This document shows positions 1 through 10,860 of a DNA stretch of 64,000 nt, in pieces. The position numbers and the translations under genes were made by a program. The DNA is taken from positions 1 through 64,000 of the forward strand of contig JACPUW010000019.1 of the NCBI GenBank assembly GCA_016192035.1, given 5' to 3'. How positions within the stretch are numbered: position 1 is the stretch's first letter; each line of letters opens with the position of its first letter. Origin of the DNA: Bacteroidota bacterium (lineage in GTDB: Bacteria; Bacteroidota; Bacteroidia; CAILMK01; JACPUW01). The notes below the pieces were generated by a model, which had not been told where the DNA came from, did not search any database, and saw only the letters and a program-made list of their open reading frames with translations.

Positions 1-448
1 GCAGTATGGGCCGCATAGTGCCAAGCAAATCAGATACATGTAAAATGGGCAAGGCGTTTAACACAGTACAAATTTTGGTTACAAAGACAAACATAGGCCA
101 TTATTTGGTACGTGAGGCCTCACCGGCAAGTAAACCCAATATACCGCAGAACACCGTACCCTACGGCATGCACTGGCCGTTTTCACTATAGCCTACTTAG
201 TGTCAGGCTTGAAACCTGGCCTTTCATGGCCGGTATGGGGCAGGCCCAGGCGTGGACCCAAATTTCCCTTGGCTTCTACTTGACCTTGGGGCCAATTGTT
301 TCGTTTACCGGTAGCCCTTTGGCGCATGGTGGGCAAAGTAACTACTTGATATCCTTGCTACAGCCCAAAGCACTAGACACTATCCGCGAAAAATTTCTCA
401 ATGCGTGCGCTTACCTTATCCTATTGTTCCAGAGGGCCAAATTCACCG

Positions 449-1402
449 TCATACTGCATGGGCCACCGCCACCTTGCCCCGGGTGCGCATGGCCTCTATG
501 TGGGCTATGGCGGCTGGCAGTTCGGCAAATTCATAGGTTTTCTCTATGTGTGGCTGCAGCTTGCCTTCTTCGGCCATCTGGGCCAGTGTGTTGAGGTCGG
601 CGGTATTGGGCTGTGCCGTGAATATGGCAATGGGATGACGCCCAATGGTTTTGAGGGTAGCCAGGGCCAGCATACGGGCCAGCGTGGTGAACCCTATGGC
701 CACCCCGCGCTGCCCCAGTCGTTTGAAATCGGCATAGCCCAAGTTTCCGTGGGTGTCGAGCACCAAATGGTGCTGCCCGCTGTGCGAAGCCAAAGGCTTA
801 TGGTCGTACGCCACTACCTCTTGGGCCCCCAAGGAGCGCGCAAAATCGGCATTGCGGTTGGAGCATACGGCGGTAACCCGGGCGCCCATGGCGGTGGCTA
901 TCTGAACGGCCAGGTGGCCTACCCCACCCGAAGCCCCGTTGATGAGCACCGACTCTGATGGCTGCAGTTTACCATGGGTAACCAGCCCTTGCAGGGCGGT
1001 AAGCCCGGCTATGGGGAAACAGGCCATGGACACAAACTGGGCACCGTGCGGCATAAGGGCGCAAACGGAAGGCTTCACATTGATATATTCCCTAAACGTG
1101 CCCACTTCCAGTGCCTCGCCAAAAATGTGGTCGCCCACGCGGTACTGGCCTTCGAGCCCCTGGCCCACCTGCTCCACCACCCCGGCAAAATCGCCGCCCA
1201 GGAATTTATTGCGGGGCTTGAAAAGGCCAAAGGCCATGCGTGCTATGATGGGCGAGCCGCGCATGACATGCCAATCGGCGGGGTTTACCGAATTGGCCAG
1301 TACACGTACCAGCAGGTGGCCGGGCAGGGGGCCAGGCTGGTCAACTTCTTCTAAATGGAGGACTTGTGGGCCTCCGTAGCGGTGCATTACATATGCTTTC
1401 AT
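449..1402 (-). CDS. MDR-family NAD(P)-dependent alcohol dehydrogenase / quinone oxidoreductase-like
   Basis: 317 aa; N-terminal GroES-like fold, 'GGDFAGVVEQVG', Rossmann 'INGASGGVGHLAVQIA'. Confidence 0.9.
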   Translation of the reverse strand: MKAYVMHRYGGPQVLHLEEVDQPGPLPGHLLVRVLANSVNPADWHVMRGSPIIARMAFGLFKPRNKFLGGDFAGVVEQVGQGLEGQYRVGDHIFGEALEVGTFREYINVKPSVCALMPHGAQFVSMACFPIAGLTALQGLVTHGKLQPSESVLINGASGGVGHLAVQIATAMGARVTAVCSNRNADFARSLGAQEVVAYDHKPLASHSGQHHLVLDTHGNLGYADFKRLGQRGVAIGFTTLARMLALATLKTIGRHPIAIFTAQPNTADLNTLAQMAEEGKLQPHIEKTYEFAELPAAIAHIEAMRTRGKVAVAHAV

Positions 1403-1507
1403 GGTGTAGGCTTTGTGTAGGGCGCGAGGGCCCGTGTTTGGTTTAGGTTGTGTGGCCGAAAGTAGGGCAAGTGCCCAGGGCGGTGGGCGTACAATGGGCT
1501 GGGCGGT

Positions 1508-1529
1508 AAAAAACCCGCCACAGGGCGGG
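1508..1529 (-). terminator. Rho-independent terminator candidate downstream of the 1709-3355 gene
   Basis: CCCGCC-acag-GGCGGG stem preceded by AAAAAA on + strand (T-tract when read on minus). Confidence 0.6.
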
Positions 1530-1708
1530 CAGGCCGAAATGATGAACGGGCGACCGGGCAGTCCGCATGGCTAGGGCTTGAGGGCAGGAACGCACGCCAA
1601 GGCGGCTACGGGCAGTACCCGCCCTATGGCCTGTATGGTGGTAGGATGTACCCTAAATAAAAAATCGCCAGGCCAGGGCCTTTGGTTTGCGCTGAGTGCC
1701 CAGGCCGG

Positions 1709-3355
1709 TTAGTCCTTTATGGTGAGGTGGCCAAACCGGTATTTAAACCATCCTTTGGTTGTAAGGAGCATTACCGAGTTTTGATTGGTAACCCGGCTCC
1801 CTGAGATTTTTAAGTACGTTTTTAATCCTTTTTGAGAATAAATGATTTCCTTTTTTATATCGCCTTTGGCATCCATGGTCACCAAGAACGGTTCGGTTAA
1901 GGAACGGCCGCCAGTAGGTTCCACCCCCTTTGCATCCTTAACCTTAAGATTATCAGGGTTATCATTGTAAATGAAGTAGAGCTTGTCGTCCTTGTAAATC
2001 ACCAGAAAAGACAAATAAGCACCTACAGAGCTATACTGTTTCTTGAATATTTTCTTGGCCCACAACAAGTTGCCAGATGCATTTAGGTTAAGTACTATAA
2101 TGTCGGAATAATTATGCACATAATAAGTAGTATAACCTGATCCTGAGCTTCTTGTCCTTGTTTCAAGTGTGTACTCCTCTGCAATGAGGTAGTAGCCCCC
2201 GTCATCCTTTTTGATGAGGTCGCGGAACTCAAAATTCATTAGTTCCTCGTTCTTTCCTTTTTCAAGTCTATCTTCTACTTTTTCAGACTTTCGCTCAGAG
2301 AGGCCCTGGGTCAAGAAATCGGCCTTAAAAGGTTCAAAGATGGATATGAGCACATTGCCCGTTGTTTTATCAAATTTCTGGAAGTAGTGTCCGGCTATGC
2401 CCAGTCCGCGCCGGTCACCGTAAAACCCGGTGAAAATGGGATTTTGGTCTAGGTCAAAGTCCAAGGTCACGTGCGTAACAAAATGGCCCTCTACGCTCAC
2501 CACCTGTTCTATGGTTTCATTGCCTACTACAGGATACTTGAGCAGGATGTAATGATAGTTGGGTATGTCCTTATCCTTAATATCTTCCAGGGTCCTCTTT
2601 CCCAAGATGTACGTATTGCCATCGCCATCTACGTGAAATTTTATGATGGAAAATTCCTTTTCGGTGTAGGGCAATACCACATTTTGTTGCTTGATAACGT
2701 CCAGGTTTTCATCGAGCACCGTAAACCCAAATTCTTCATATTCCCGGTCTTTATAGGGCAATTTGTGGCGAAGGAGTGTTTTCGATCCGTCAATTGACAC
2801 CACGGGAATAAAACTGCCCTTGAACAGGATATTCCAAGAGGCATAGTCAATCTCGGCTACCCGTTTGCCCGCCCCCTTAAAGGCCATGTCGTCCAGGTCA
2901 ATCCGGTGGGCATACAATTGGTATTTTTTTGCTTCGCGATCTACATGACTAATATAGGCCACCACTTTTCCGTCGTTGTTGGTCAAAAAATCTACCTGCT
3001 CCCAGTTGTCTTCCGGCGTTAGGTCAAGTATCCTCGTCATATCTGTCTTGCCATCGTACTCACAAAGCTGATGGTAGGTAGTGACTGGTATCCTGCCATA
3101 GCCACTGGGCCTGGTAAGGTCGAAATACAGTTTTTCACCATCAAGTACAAGCAAGTCTAAACCTTCGGTCTTGTATTTCTTGGGTCCTTTGCCAAACCAC
3201 TGTATTGTAACGTTTTTGGACAATGTTTGTGCACCACCGGCCAGCGGCAAAGCCAAGGCCAAGGCCACCAGCGACATGGCACATCCAAAGCGGAACGTAC
3301 TTCCATTCAAGCTTTTGTCAGACAATTGTTTAACTTTAGAAAATAGGTTGTTCAT
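1709..3355 (-). CDS. Hypothetical secreted protein
   Basis: 548 aa ORF with N-terminal signal-like hydrophobic stretch; no recognised domain. Confidence 0.75.
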   Translation of the reverse strand: MNNLFSKVKQLSDKSLNGSTFRFGCAMSLVALALALPLAGGAQTLSKNVTIQWFGKGPKKYKTEGLDLLVLDGEKLYFDLTRPSGYGRIPVTTYHQLCEYDGKTDMTRILDLTPEDNWEQVDFLTNNDGKVVAYISHVDREAKKYQLYAHRIDLDDMAFKGAGKRVAEIDYASWNILFKGSFIPVVSIDGSKTLLRHKLPYKDREYEEFGFTVLDENLDVIKQQNVVLPYTEKEFSIIKFHVDGDGNTYILGKRTLEDIKDKDIPNYHYILLKYPVVGNETIEQVVSVEGHFVTHVTLDFDLDQNPIFTGFYGDRRGLGIAGHYFQKFDKTTGNVLISIFEPFKADFLTQGLSERKSEKVEDRLEKGKNEELMNFEFRDLIKKDDGGYYLIAEEYTLETRTRSSGSGYTTYYVHNYSDIIVLNLNASGNLLWAKKIFKKQYSSVGAYLSFLVIYKDDKLYFIYNDNPDNLKVKDAKGVEPTGGRSLTEPFLVTMDAKGDIKKEIIYSQKGLKTYLKISGSRVTNQNSVMLLTTKGWFKYRFGHLTIKD

Positions 3356-3493
3356 ATTAGTTTAGGTTATTTAACGATTGCAATGTTACAACCGCAAGAT
3401 GTATAAATTGTGGAGAAGGCCATTTGGATCTGCACAGGTGTGAAAGGCATCGAAAACCATAAAACAGCCGACAGCCCCCCTACGGACATTCGC

Positions 3494-4519
3494 TTAGAGC
3501 AAACCACATAATTTGTACAGCAGGCGGGCTGAAACCACGCCGTCCCATGAGCCGTTTCCGGTTTCGCTCAGGTCAAAACCTATTACCTGGCGGCCACTCT
3601 GCCCGAGTAGGTACAGCAAGTGCGCCACTTGGTCAAAATCAAGCCCACCGGGCACAGGTGTGCCGGTGGCTGGGCAAAGGGCCGGCTGGAGTCCGTCCAC
3701 GTCCAGGCTCACATACACCTTATGAGGCAGTTCATCAATGATTTGCGCCGACAAATTGGCCCAAGTCCCGCCTTCGTACAGCGCGCGCTTCATATCGGCA
3801 TCAAAGTGCGTCCTTATCCTGTCATCATGCGCTATCCGTGCGCGTTCGCCCGCCGAATAATCGCGAATGCCCACCTGTACCAACTGTATGTCAGGGCTAT
3901 AGGCCAACACATTGTGCATGATACTGGCATGGCTGTAGGTAAACCCCTCATAGGCGGCGCGCAGGTCGGCGTGGGCATCTATCTGTAGGATGCCATATGC
4001 CCCAAACCTGTCGGCCAGGGCCTCCATATAGCCCAGTGGGCAACTGTGGTCACCGCCCACCATGCCCACCTTGCGGCCATCGTCCATCAGGCCCAGGCAC
4101 AGGCCTTTCACGGTTTCCTTTAGCTCATGGCAAGCCTCATTCACCTGCTTGAGCACTTCCTGTGGCCCGGTGGCGCCCTGCTCCAGGTGGGCTATATATC
4201 CCTTGGCCAGTTTGCGCACGTGCCCATTGAGCTTGAGCACTTCACCATAGTGCTCTTGTAGCATGAAAATGCCCTTTTTCCACACTTCCCCAAAGTGGGC
4301 GTCCCACAAGTCTAGCTGGGGCGATGCGGCAAATACCTGCTGTGGGCCCAGGGCAGTGCCCTCTCCATAGCTCACCGTCACCTCCCAGGGCACAGGGCAT
4401 AGCACCACTTCAGATTGGGCATAGCCAAATGGCAATCCGAAAATTCCGGCATTCACGGCCATTGAATTGTCGGCATCAAAGGCGGCCACCGCCGCCGCAC
4501 GCGCTTCGTTATCCATCAT
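3494..4519 (-). CDS. speB: Agmatinase / ureohydrolase family protein
   Basis: Ureohydrolase motifs [20 protein letters not shown]; overlaps the polyamine gene upstream. Confidence 0.8.
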   Translation of the reverse strand: MMDNEARAAAVAAFDADNSMAVNAGIFGLPFGYAQSEVVLCPVPWEVTVSYGEGTALGPQQVFAASPQLDLWDAHFGEVWKKGIFMLQEHYGEVLKLNGHVRKLAKGYIAHLEQGATGPQEVLKQVNEACHELKETVKGLCLGLMDDGRKVGMVGGDHSCPLGYMEALADRFGAYGILQIDAHADLRAAYEGFTYSHASIMHNVLAYSPDIQLVQVGIRDYSAGERARIAHDDRIRTHFDADMKRALYEGGTWANLSAQIIDELPHKVYVSLDVDGLQPALCPATGTPVPGGLDFDQVAHLLYLLGQSGRQVIGFDLSETGNGSWDGVVSARLLYKLCGLL

Positions 4520-5840
4520 GTCGCAGGTTTTTTACAAAGTTGGGGGTAGCAAACGAAGCCTTGTGTATGTGTCCGTTGTAGTAGCGCAAACCCTGGGCTT
4601 GGCTAAATATATCAATGGCCTCTACCTCCACCCCGTGCAGGGGATTAACCTGCCCTTTGGCGCAGAGGGCAAAACTCCACATGCCACTGGGGTAAGTGGG
4701 CACAAAAAAGAAATAGTTCCACACTTTGTGGCTGCCGAATATGGCACCAAAACAGCGTCGTAGGTCAACAAAGGCATGCTGGTTAAACCAGGGGGATTCA
4801 CCCTGCGCCACCAATATACCGTTGTCATTGAGCACCCTATGCACATTGTGGTAAAAGGAATCGCTAAAAAGGCCCTTTGCCGGGCCCACGGGGTCAGACC
4901 CGTCCACCACCACCAGGTCAAAGGCGCCAGAGGGCGCCTGGCCCACATAGGCTATGCCATCGCCTATTACCAGTTCCAGCCTGGGGTCGTGAAAGGAAGC
5001 GGCTATAAAGGGCAGGTGTTGGCGGCAGGCGCGCACCACCGCCTCATCAATCTCCACCATGGTCACTTTTTCTATGTTCTTGTGCCGCAGCAGTTCACGC
5101 ACGGTTCCGCCATCGCCACCGCCTATCACCAGCACACGGCGCACAGCACCATGTGCCATAACCGGTACATGGGCTATCATTTCATGATACACAAATTCGT
5201 CGTGCTCGGTGGTCATAAACATGCCGTCTATGGTGAGGGCCTTGCCGTAGGCATAGGTTTGCAGTATCTGCACTTTTTGGTAGGGCGATTGCTCCCTAAA
5301 CAGTACGTCGCCGGTATGCCTGAGCGATAGGGCTATGTTCTCATCGCGGTCGGTGAACCAGATATTTCGGTTTTGGGCCACCTTCCTGGGCGCATCTTGG
5401 TCGCGGGTAGGCTCAAAAGCAAAATCCTTGCGCTCCAGCAAATGGCGCTGCCCCCTGAGCAATTCCATGGAAGACCCATATTCGGCCCTAAACTGCACTT
5501 CCAGAAATTTATATGATATCCAAGGGTTTACGGCTGTGCCACAGGTAAATATGTCCACTGCCGCATATCCGTATTCTGGCCAGGTATGTATGGCCAGATG
5601 GCTCTCTTCTATCACCACTACCCCACTCACGCCATAGGGTGAAAAGTGGTGAAACGTGGAATTGACCACAGTGGCTTGTGCCTCCTGGGCAGCAGCTACC
5701 ATATATTGTTCTATCAGGGCCACGTCATTCATTATTTGAGGGTCGCAGCCATAGAACTCAACCAATATGTGTCGGCCCAAATTTGGGGCCTGTTCATTCT
5801 CTATCAGCAATTTGCTCATTGGTGTTAAGTGAGTTGGCAA
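4509..5840 (-). CDS. Fused S-adenosylmethionine decarboxylase (SpeD/SpeH) - spermidine synthase (SpeE)
   Basis: 443 aa; N-terminus '[14 protein letters not shown]...[28 protein letters not shown]' (AdoMetDC), C-terminus '[18 protein letters not shown]...[12 protein letters not shown]' (aminopropyltransferase). Confidence 0.9.
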   Translation of the reverse strand: MPTHLTPMSKLLIENEQAPNLGRHILVEFYGCDPQIMNDVALIEQYMVAAAQEAQATVVNSTFHHFSPYGVSGVVVIEESHLAIHTWPEYGYAAVDIFTCGTAVNPWISYKFLEVQFRAEYGSSMELLRGQRHLLERKDFAFEPTRDQDAPRKVAQNRNIWFTDRDENIALSLRHTGDVLFREQSPYQKVQILQTYAYGKALTIDGMFMTTEHDEFVYHEMIAHVPVMAHGAVRRVLVIGGGDGGTVRELLRHKNIEKVTMVEIDEAVVRACRQHLPFIAASFHDPRLELVIGDGIAYVGQAPSGAFDLVVVDGSDPVGPAKGLFSDSFYHNVHRVLNDNGILVAQGESPWFNQHAFVDLRRCFGAIFGSHKVWNYFFFVPTYPSGMWSFALCAKGQVNPLHGVEVEAIDIFSQAQGLRYYNGHIHKASFATPNFVKNLRHDG

Positions 5841-5910
5841 AGGTAAGCCCTGCCCTGAAGCCCCATCGGTAAGCCGCTGTTAAGGTTTGGCCATACACAG
5901 GCTACACCGT

Positions 5911-6477
5911 CTATTTCCACTTTGCAAAAGGAATTCGGGGCCAGAGCGCGGGTACCTCTTTTTGGTAAGTTTGGTAAGCAGCACCAAACTGGGCTATGAG
6001 CTTGCGTTCTTCAAGCCAAATACCAATGGGCAGATAGGCCAACCATGCCAAGAGCATCACCAAGTTGGCCCATATGGGCTGCCATATGAAGAATCCTATG
6101 CCCAGCAGGATGGTGGCCGTATATAGTGGGTGGCGCACCCGCGCCAGAATGCCCTTCCGCACCAGGGTTTCCGCTGTTTGGGGCTTTAGCCCCACAAATT
6201 GGCGTATGCCGTACAGGCGCAAGGCGGCAGCGCCCATTTTATATGCCCCAAATCCAAAACCCAGTCCAATTACCTGCCCTACAATCCCCCCATTCCATAG
6301 CGGTTCAAACGGAAGTGAGGCCCTGAGCAACCACAGTGGGGCCAAGGTGAGCATGGCCATGGCCGTGTAAAACAGCCGGTAGTGCTGCCATTGACCAAAA
6401 AGCCGTTTGGCCCAGGCCGAGGCCAATACACTATGAAGGATAAAGTAGGCCATCCAGCCTACTGCGTATGCTATCAT
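5911..6477 (-). CDS. Membrane methyltransferase, isoprenylcysteine carboxylmethyltransferase/NnrU-like
   Basis: Multi-TM protein with 'RHPLYTATILLGIG' and 'EERKLIAQFGAAYQTYQKEVP'; start placed at MIAYAV, overlapping the upstream stop. Confidence 0.75.
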   Translation of the reverse strand: MIAYAVGWMAYFILHSVLASAWAKRLFGQWQHYRLFYTAMAMLTLAPLWLLRASLPFEPLWNGGIVGQVIGLGFGFGAYKMGAAALRLYGIRQFVGLKPQTAETLVRKGILARVRHPLYTATILLGIGFFIWQPIWANLVMLLAWLAYLPIGIWLEERKLIAQFGAAYQTYQKEVPALWPRIPFAKWK

Positions 6478-6478
6478 G

Positions 6479-7384
6479 TTATATCCTAAAGAGAAAGCCC
6501 ACGTTAAACACGTATTTCCACTGCACCCTGGGGCTGCTGCTACCATCATCATTGGGAAAAAGAACGTCCTCATCATAAATCATCTGGGTGGAAATAGTAG
6601 AAGAAATGAAGTCGTTGACTTTAAGCTCCAGGAGGTTGTCCCACATCACGTCCACCATGGCGCCCTGTCGGTAGGCTTGAAAAAAGTTGGCCTTGGTTTC
6701 AAACTTCACATTCTTGGCCAGTTCCCTGGCATAGCGCATGTTGATTACCGCCCCAAGCTCCTTTCTCAGGGTTTTGCCGCTGTCAACCCCAAAAGCCCCC
6801 ACTGCCGAGAGGGCATTGTCCATGACAAAGGTGAGCTTGCCCGAGAGGGGTGAAACCATGGCGTAGAACTCGTCAGACGGTTTGTAAGAGGCACCAAGCG
6901 AAAGGGCCAGGTAGCCTGGGGCCATGAGCCGTGAAATCACCTCGCGTTGCCAGGCACCGTCCTCATCTTGAAAATAGTTATATCCATTGGTCATCTGGGT
7001 CCTAAAATCAAGCAGGGCGGTATAGGCCAAATGTTTAGTGCCAAAATCCCTTGACCACTTGGAAACGAGGATAAGCCTGTCGTCACTCTTTCTAAACTCC
7101 GATATGCTTCCCTGCCTTACCAGGCCATAGCCAGCCTCAAGGGTATTGAGCCACTGCACCCGGTTTTTGGTATAGGTGGCTTCCCCTTTAAGCAGGCCTG
7201 CTATGGAGAAACTGTTTTCACCGCCACCGGCCCAGTTCTGTAGGCCCACATTGGTCACGTTCAGCCCAAGGGAAGCCGTAGTGGCCCAATTTTTCGGTAC
7301 CGGCGTTCCTTCGCCCTCCTGGGCCACTGACACCCCGCCCGCCAGGCAGGTCATGGCCACGAGTACGCACGCAAAACCTTTCAT
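6479..7384 (-). CDS. DUF3078-like outer-membrane/periplasmic protein
   Basis: Signal peptide from MKGFACVLVAM; 'WGTKH..YTALLDFRTQMTNGYNY'-type beta-barrel pattern. Confidence 0.65.
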   Translation of the reverse strand: MKGFACVLVAMTCLAGGVSVAQEGEGTPVPKNWATTASLGLNVTNVGLQNWAGGGENSFSIAGLLKGEATYTKNRVQWLNTLEAGYGLVRQGSISEFRKSDDRLILVSKWSRDFGTKHLAYTALLDFRTQMTNGYNYFQDEDGAWQREVISRLMAPGYLALSLGASYKPSDEFYAMVSPLSGKLTFVMDNALSAVGAFGVDSGKTLRKELGAVINMRYARELAKNVKFETKANFFQAYRQGAMVDVMWDNLLELKVNDFISSTISTQMIYDEDVLFPNDDGSSSPRVQWKYVFNVGFLFRI

Positions 7385-7463
7385 CTTACTATCTATTTTG
7401 AAATTAATTTGCCTGCGAATTTCCCAATGCTTTCTCTTTGTCTCACCAATCAATTAGCCCCCT

Positions 7464-8585
7464 ATGCGCCGAGTACTCCTTACCATTTTAGGCCTTATTG
7501 TGGCCATATACTTGGTTAGCCACCTTATGGGCCTGGGCTATGTATGGAAGGCATTGGTGTATAACTACGTGGATTATGATGACTATAAACTGTTTGAAAA
7601 CCGGGAAATCGCCTCGGGCCCCGAGGAAGGCTGGCCACTGGCCAAGAGGTTTGGCAGTGTCAAGCTGCCTCCACCCCTGGAGCAATACCTGGCCGATATG
7701 CACACCATTGCTTTTCTGGCTATAGTAAATGATTCGTTGGTATTTGAAAAGTACTGGAATGGCCATGACGAAAACACCATGGCCAATTCGTTTTCGGTAG
7801 CCAAGAGCTACATCACCATGCTTACCGGTTTTGCATTGGCCGATGGCCACTTTTCATCGCTTGACGACCCAATAACCAAATACTTACCTGAACTTGACCC
7901 ACAAGTGTTTGCACCAATAACACTGCGCCACTTGGCCACCATGAGTTCAGGCCTGGATTGGAAAGAAAGCTATGGGGGCGTGGTGAACCATACCACAGAA
8001 TCGTACTATGGAAAAGACCTGTGGAAACTGGTATCGGGCTTGGGGCCCAAGGCCCAACCGGGCACCTTGTTTCACTATAAGGGTTGCGACCCCCAATTGT
8101 TGGCCTTTGCACTTGAAAAGGCCACTGGCAAGACCGTTTCGGCTTACTTGTCAGAAAAATTCTGGAAACCGACGGGTGCCTATCCCAGCGGGCTATGGTC
8201 ACTTGACCATGGCGATGGGACAGAAAAAGCGTACTGCTGCCTGAACACCACGGCCCGCAACTTTGCCAAGATTGGCCAGCTATACCTCCACCACGGACGG
8301 TGGGGAAACCAACAATTGCTGGATAGTGCCTGGGTGGCTCAAAGCATAGAGCCACACTTGATACCGGATAAAAATGGGAAGCCCACCCAATACTATGGTT
8401 ACCAATGGTGGTGTATGGACGACCTGGGAAAAGACGTGTTTTATGCGCGGGGCCTCAATGGGCAGTATGTCATTTGCCTACCCAAGAAAAACACCATTTT
8501 AGTGAGGCTGGGCGAGAAAAGGGAAAGTTCGGGCAACCATCCGCCCGACGTGATGCGCTATGTGGAATGGGCTGAGGGGCTGTAA
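7464..8585 (+). CDS. Serine hydrolase, class C beta-lactamase-related
   Basis: SxxK motif 'FSVAKSY', 'GLDWKESYG', 'YYGYQWW'. Confidence 0.85.
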   Translation: MRRVLLTILGLIVAIYLVSHLMGLGYVWKALVYNYVDYDDYKLFENREIASGPEEGWPLAKRFGSVKLPPPLEQYLADMHTIAFLAIVNDSLVFEKYWNGHDENTMANSFSVAKSYITMLTGFALADGHFSSLDDPITKYLPELDPQVFAPITLRHLATMSSGLDWKESYGGVVNHTTESYYGKDLWKLVSGLGPKAQPGTLFHYKGCDPQLLAFALEKATGKTVSAYLSEKFWKPTGAYPSGLWSLDHGDGTEKAYCCLNTTARNFAKIGQLYLHHGRWGNQQLLDSAWVAQSIEPHLIPDKNGKPTQYYGYQWWCMDDLGKDVFYARGLNGQYVICLPKKNTILVRLGEKRESSGNHPPDVMRYVEWAEGL

Positions 8586-8612
8586 CAACATAAAATATTA
8601 GACCAAGGAACC

Positions 8613-9533
8613 ATGCCCAACTGGCTTCTCTTTGCCATAGCCTCGCTTATCTGGGGCACCACTTGGTATGCCATTAAATTTCAGCTCAATGGCACTTCTC
8701 CGCTGCTGAGTATCTCCTTTAGGTTTGCCCTGGCAGCCCTTATCTTGTTTGTTTCGTTGGCCGTAGGCCGCCAGCGCCTCAAATACCCACTCCGTCACCA
8801 CGCTTGGTTTGCCCTCCAGGGGGTATTGCTTTTTGGGCTCTGCTACTGGTTTACCTATCTGGCCGAGATAGGCCTTACCAGTGGGCTGGTAGCCGTGCTA
8901 TCTAGCCTCATCATTTTCTTCAATATCGTGTTTGGCAAACTGTTGTTTGGCCAGCGCATGTTGCCCAAGCTGCTCTTGGGCTTCTTATTGGGCATAGTGG
9001 GCATGGCATTTTTATACCGCGACGAGTTGGAACTGGCCGAGAAGGCCACCAGTGGATGGGGCTTGCTCGTGGTTGCCGTGTTTTCCAATGTGTTTGCCTC
9101 CCTGGGCAATATGGTATCCATGCGCAATCAACAAGCAGGGCTAACGGTATCGGTCACCAATGCCTACGGCATGGCTTATGGATCACTTTCCATGATGTTG
9201 CTGGCCCTGTTTACCGAGCAAGGCCTTGCGGTGGACTTCACCCCCACGTATGCCCTTTCATTGGTCTATTTGGCTGTTTTTGGATCGGTTATCGCGTTTT
9301 ATTGCTACCTGACCCTCCTGGGCCGCCAGGGCCCAGGCAAGGCAGCCTATACCACCCTTACCGTGCCGGTCATTGCCATTTTCGTTTCTACCCTGTTTGA
9401 GGGATTTACCTGGACTTGGGCTGCATTTGTAGGCCTGCTCTTGGTGCTGAGCGGAAACTGGGTGGCACTCCGAAAAAAACCGGTCTCAACCCCTGCAAAA
9501 TGGGCCGATAATGAAAAGGTTTCAAGTCAATAA
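8613..9533 (+). CDS. EamA/DMT family transporter
   Basis: 10-TM duplicated EamA pattern, 'SLIWGTTWYAIKF'. Confidence 0.9.
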   Translation: MPNWLLFAIASLIWGTTWYAIKFQLNGTSPLLSISFRFALAALILFVSLAVGRQRLKYPLRHHAWFALQGVLLFGLCYWFTYLAEIGLTSGLVAVLSSLIIFFNIVFGKLLFGQRMLPKLLLGFLLGIVGMAFLYRDELELAEKATSGWGLLVVAVFSNVFASLGNMVSMRNQQAGLTVSVTNAYGMAYGSLSMMLLALFTEQGLAVDFTPTYALSLVYLAVFGSVIAFYCYLTLLGRQGPGKAAYTTLTVPVIAIFVSTLFEGFTWTWAAFVGLLLVLSGNWVALRKKPVSTPAKWADNEKVSSQ

Positions 9534-9641
9534 CGGCCACTAAAGGCAGCGGGCATCTATCTAGGCGTTGGGCACCTGATTACTTGTTCAGCGGGAAATG
9601 TTCACCGTATTTTGCGCCTCCATTCCCTAAAAGCCAAACGA

Positions 9642-10580
9642 ATGAAAGCCTTATTGAGCATTGCGGCCCTATTGTGTGCTGGGCACATAGTTGCCCAGAA
9701 TACAGACATAATAATTAAAACACCTGATAGCCTTGATTTTGCCCTATTTATTGATGGCAAAGAGTATAAAACCGATAGGGCTGACTTAATAAAAATTACC
9801 GACATACCAGAAGCTGCCCTGCTCAACGTGAACGGGGTGCTCACCGGCAACAGGCCCATGACGTTTTTTGAAAGGGTGGAGTGCACGGGCAGCAAGGAGT
9901 GGTACTTTGAGGTGGTAATAACCGCCAAAGGCGATAATCTTATCCTGGAATTGGTAGCCGAGCGGGCAAAAGACAAGGATTTCAAGCAAATGGACATGGG
10001 TGCGGATTATATTGTATATCGGTTTGGCAAGTATGCCACTCCGCAAGAGCGGGCCAAATCAACGGTAGATGCCAGTTCATCTGTCAAATCCAAGCGAACA
10101 AAGGAAGAGACCCCTACCATGGTGATGGAAGACGAGGATGGCAATCTGGTAGAAAAAAAGGAGGAGCGCCGCCAGACCGTTTCCGAGAGTGGTTCATCTA
10201 CGGTGATCAAGAGTGAAAGGACCACCACCAGCACGGGCGATGAAAGGGAGCATACCATACTAAAACCCAGGGCCGAAACCTGTGGATCGGCATGGGAAGC
10301 CTCTGTGCGCGAAAGCCAAATGGGAAGGCTATATGAGGAAAACGACGATCCAGGGAGGCTCTACATGGGCAAGGTGCTGGCCATAGAAAATTGCATGACG
10401 GCCGAGGACGCCGGCCTGATCGTGTCACAGCTGGGCACCGAATCCATGCGCATGGAAATGGCCAAGTTTATCTATCCCAGCATAGTAGATCCCGACAATT
10501 TTGAATTGCTGGAGCAATACTTTGATACCAAGAGTGCCTGGGAGGCCATAGAGCTGTACATAGACGTGAAGTATAAGTAA
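9642..10580 (+). CDS. DUF4476-like domain secreted protein
   Basis: Signal peptide MKALLSIAALLCAGHIVAQ; C-terminal 'FIYPSIVDPDNFELLEQYFDTKSAWEAIELYI' typical of DUF4476. Confidence 0.75.
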   Translation: MKALLSIAALLCAGHIVAQNTDIIIKTPDSLDFALFIDGKEYKTDRADLIKITDIPEAALLNVNGVLTGNRPMTFFERVECTGSKEWYFEVVITAKGDNLILELVAERAKDKDFKQMDMGADYIVYRFGKYATPQERAKSTVDASSSVKSKRTKEETPTMVMEDEDGNLVEKKEERRQTVSESGSSTVIKSERTTTSTGDEREHTILKPRAETCGSAWEASVRESQMGRLYEENDDPGRLYMGKVLAIENCMTAEDAGLIVSQLGTESMRMEMAKFIYPSIVDPDNFELLEQYFDTKSAWEAIELYIDVKYK

Positions 10581-10838
10581 CAGGGCAGGAACGGTGGGGA
10601 TTCATTGCGTTGGTGTCCGCTCAGGCCGCCGCACGAGCGGTTTGGAAAATGCTTGGCATTTGTGAAACGTAGGCTTTGTGTGTCGGGCAAAACCAAATGT
10701 GCCGGTTGTGCGGTGGGCTTTATCAGCATGGCAGACAACGTTTTCGGGACCTGGGGCAGTGGCGGGATTTTTACCACTAATGTTGATGCGGAGCACAAAG
10801 CTCCAAGTTTGTACGTCAACCAGCCTGAGGCAAAACCC

Positions 10839-10848
10839 GTGTTATAGC
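10839..10848 (+). repeat. Left arm of 10-bp inverted repeat (GTGTTATAGC)
   Basis: Perfect inverted match to GCTATAACAC at 11876-11885, flanking an AT-rich gene. Confidence 0.7.
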
Positions 10849-10860
10849 CAGTGGTTCTTG

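Noticed and set aside
1-448. Possible coding sequence (ORFs 6-191, 112-594)
   Set aside because: No recognisable protein pattern; partly antisense to the dehydrogenase.
10605-10847. 80-aa ORF beside the cassette (MRWCPLRPPHERF...)
   Set aside because: Stop codon sits in the inverted repeat, amino-acid composition is atypical, and the opposite strand is equally open; treated as a possible repeat, not a gene.
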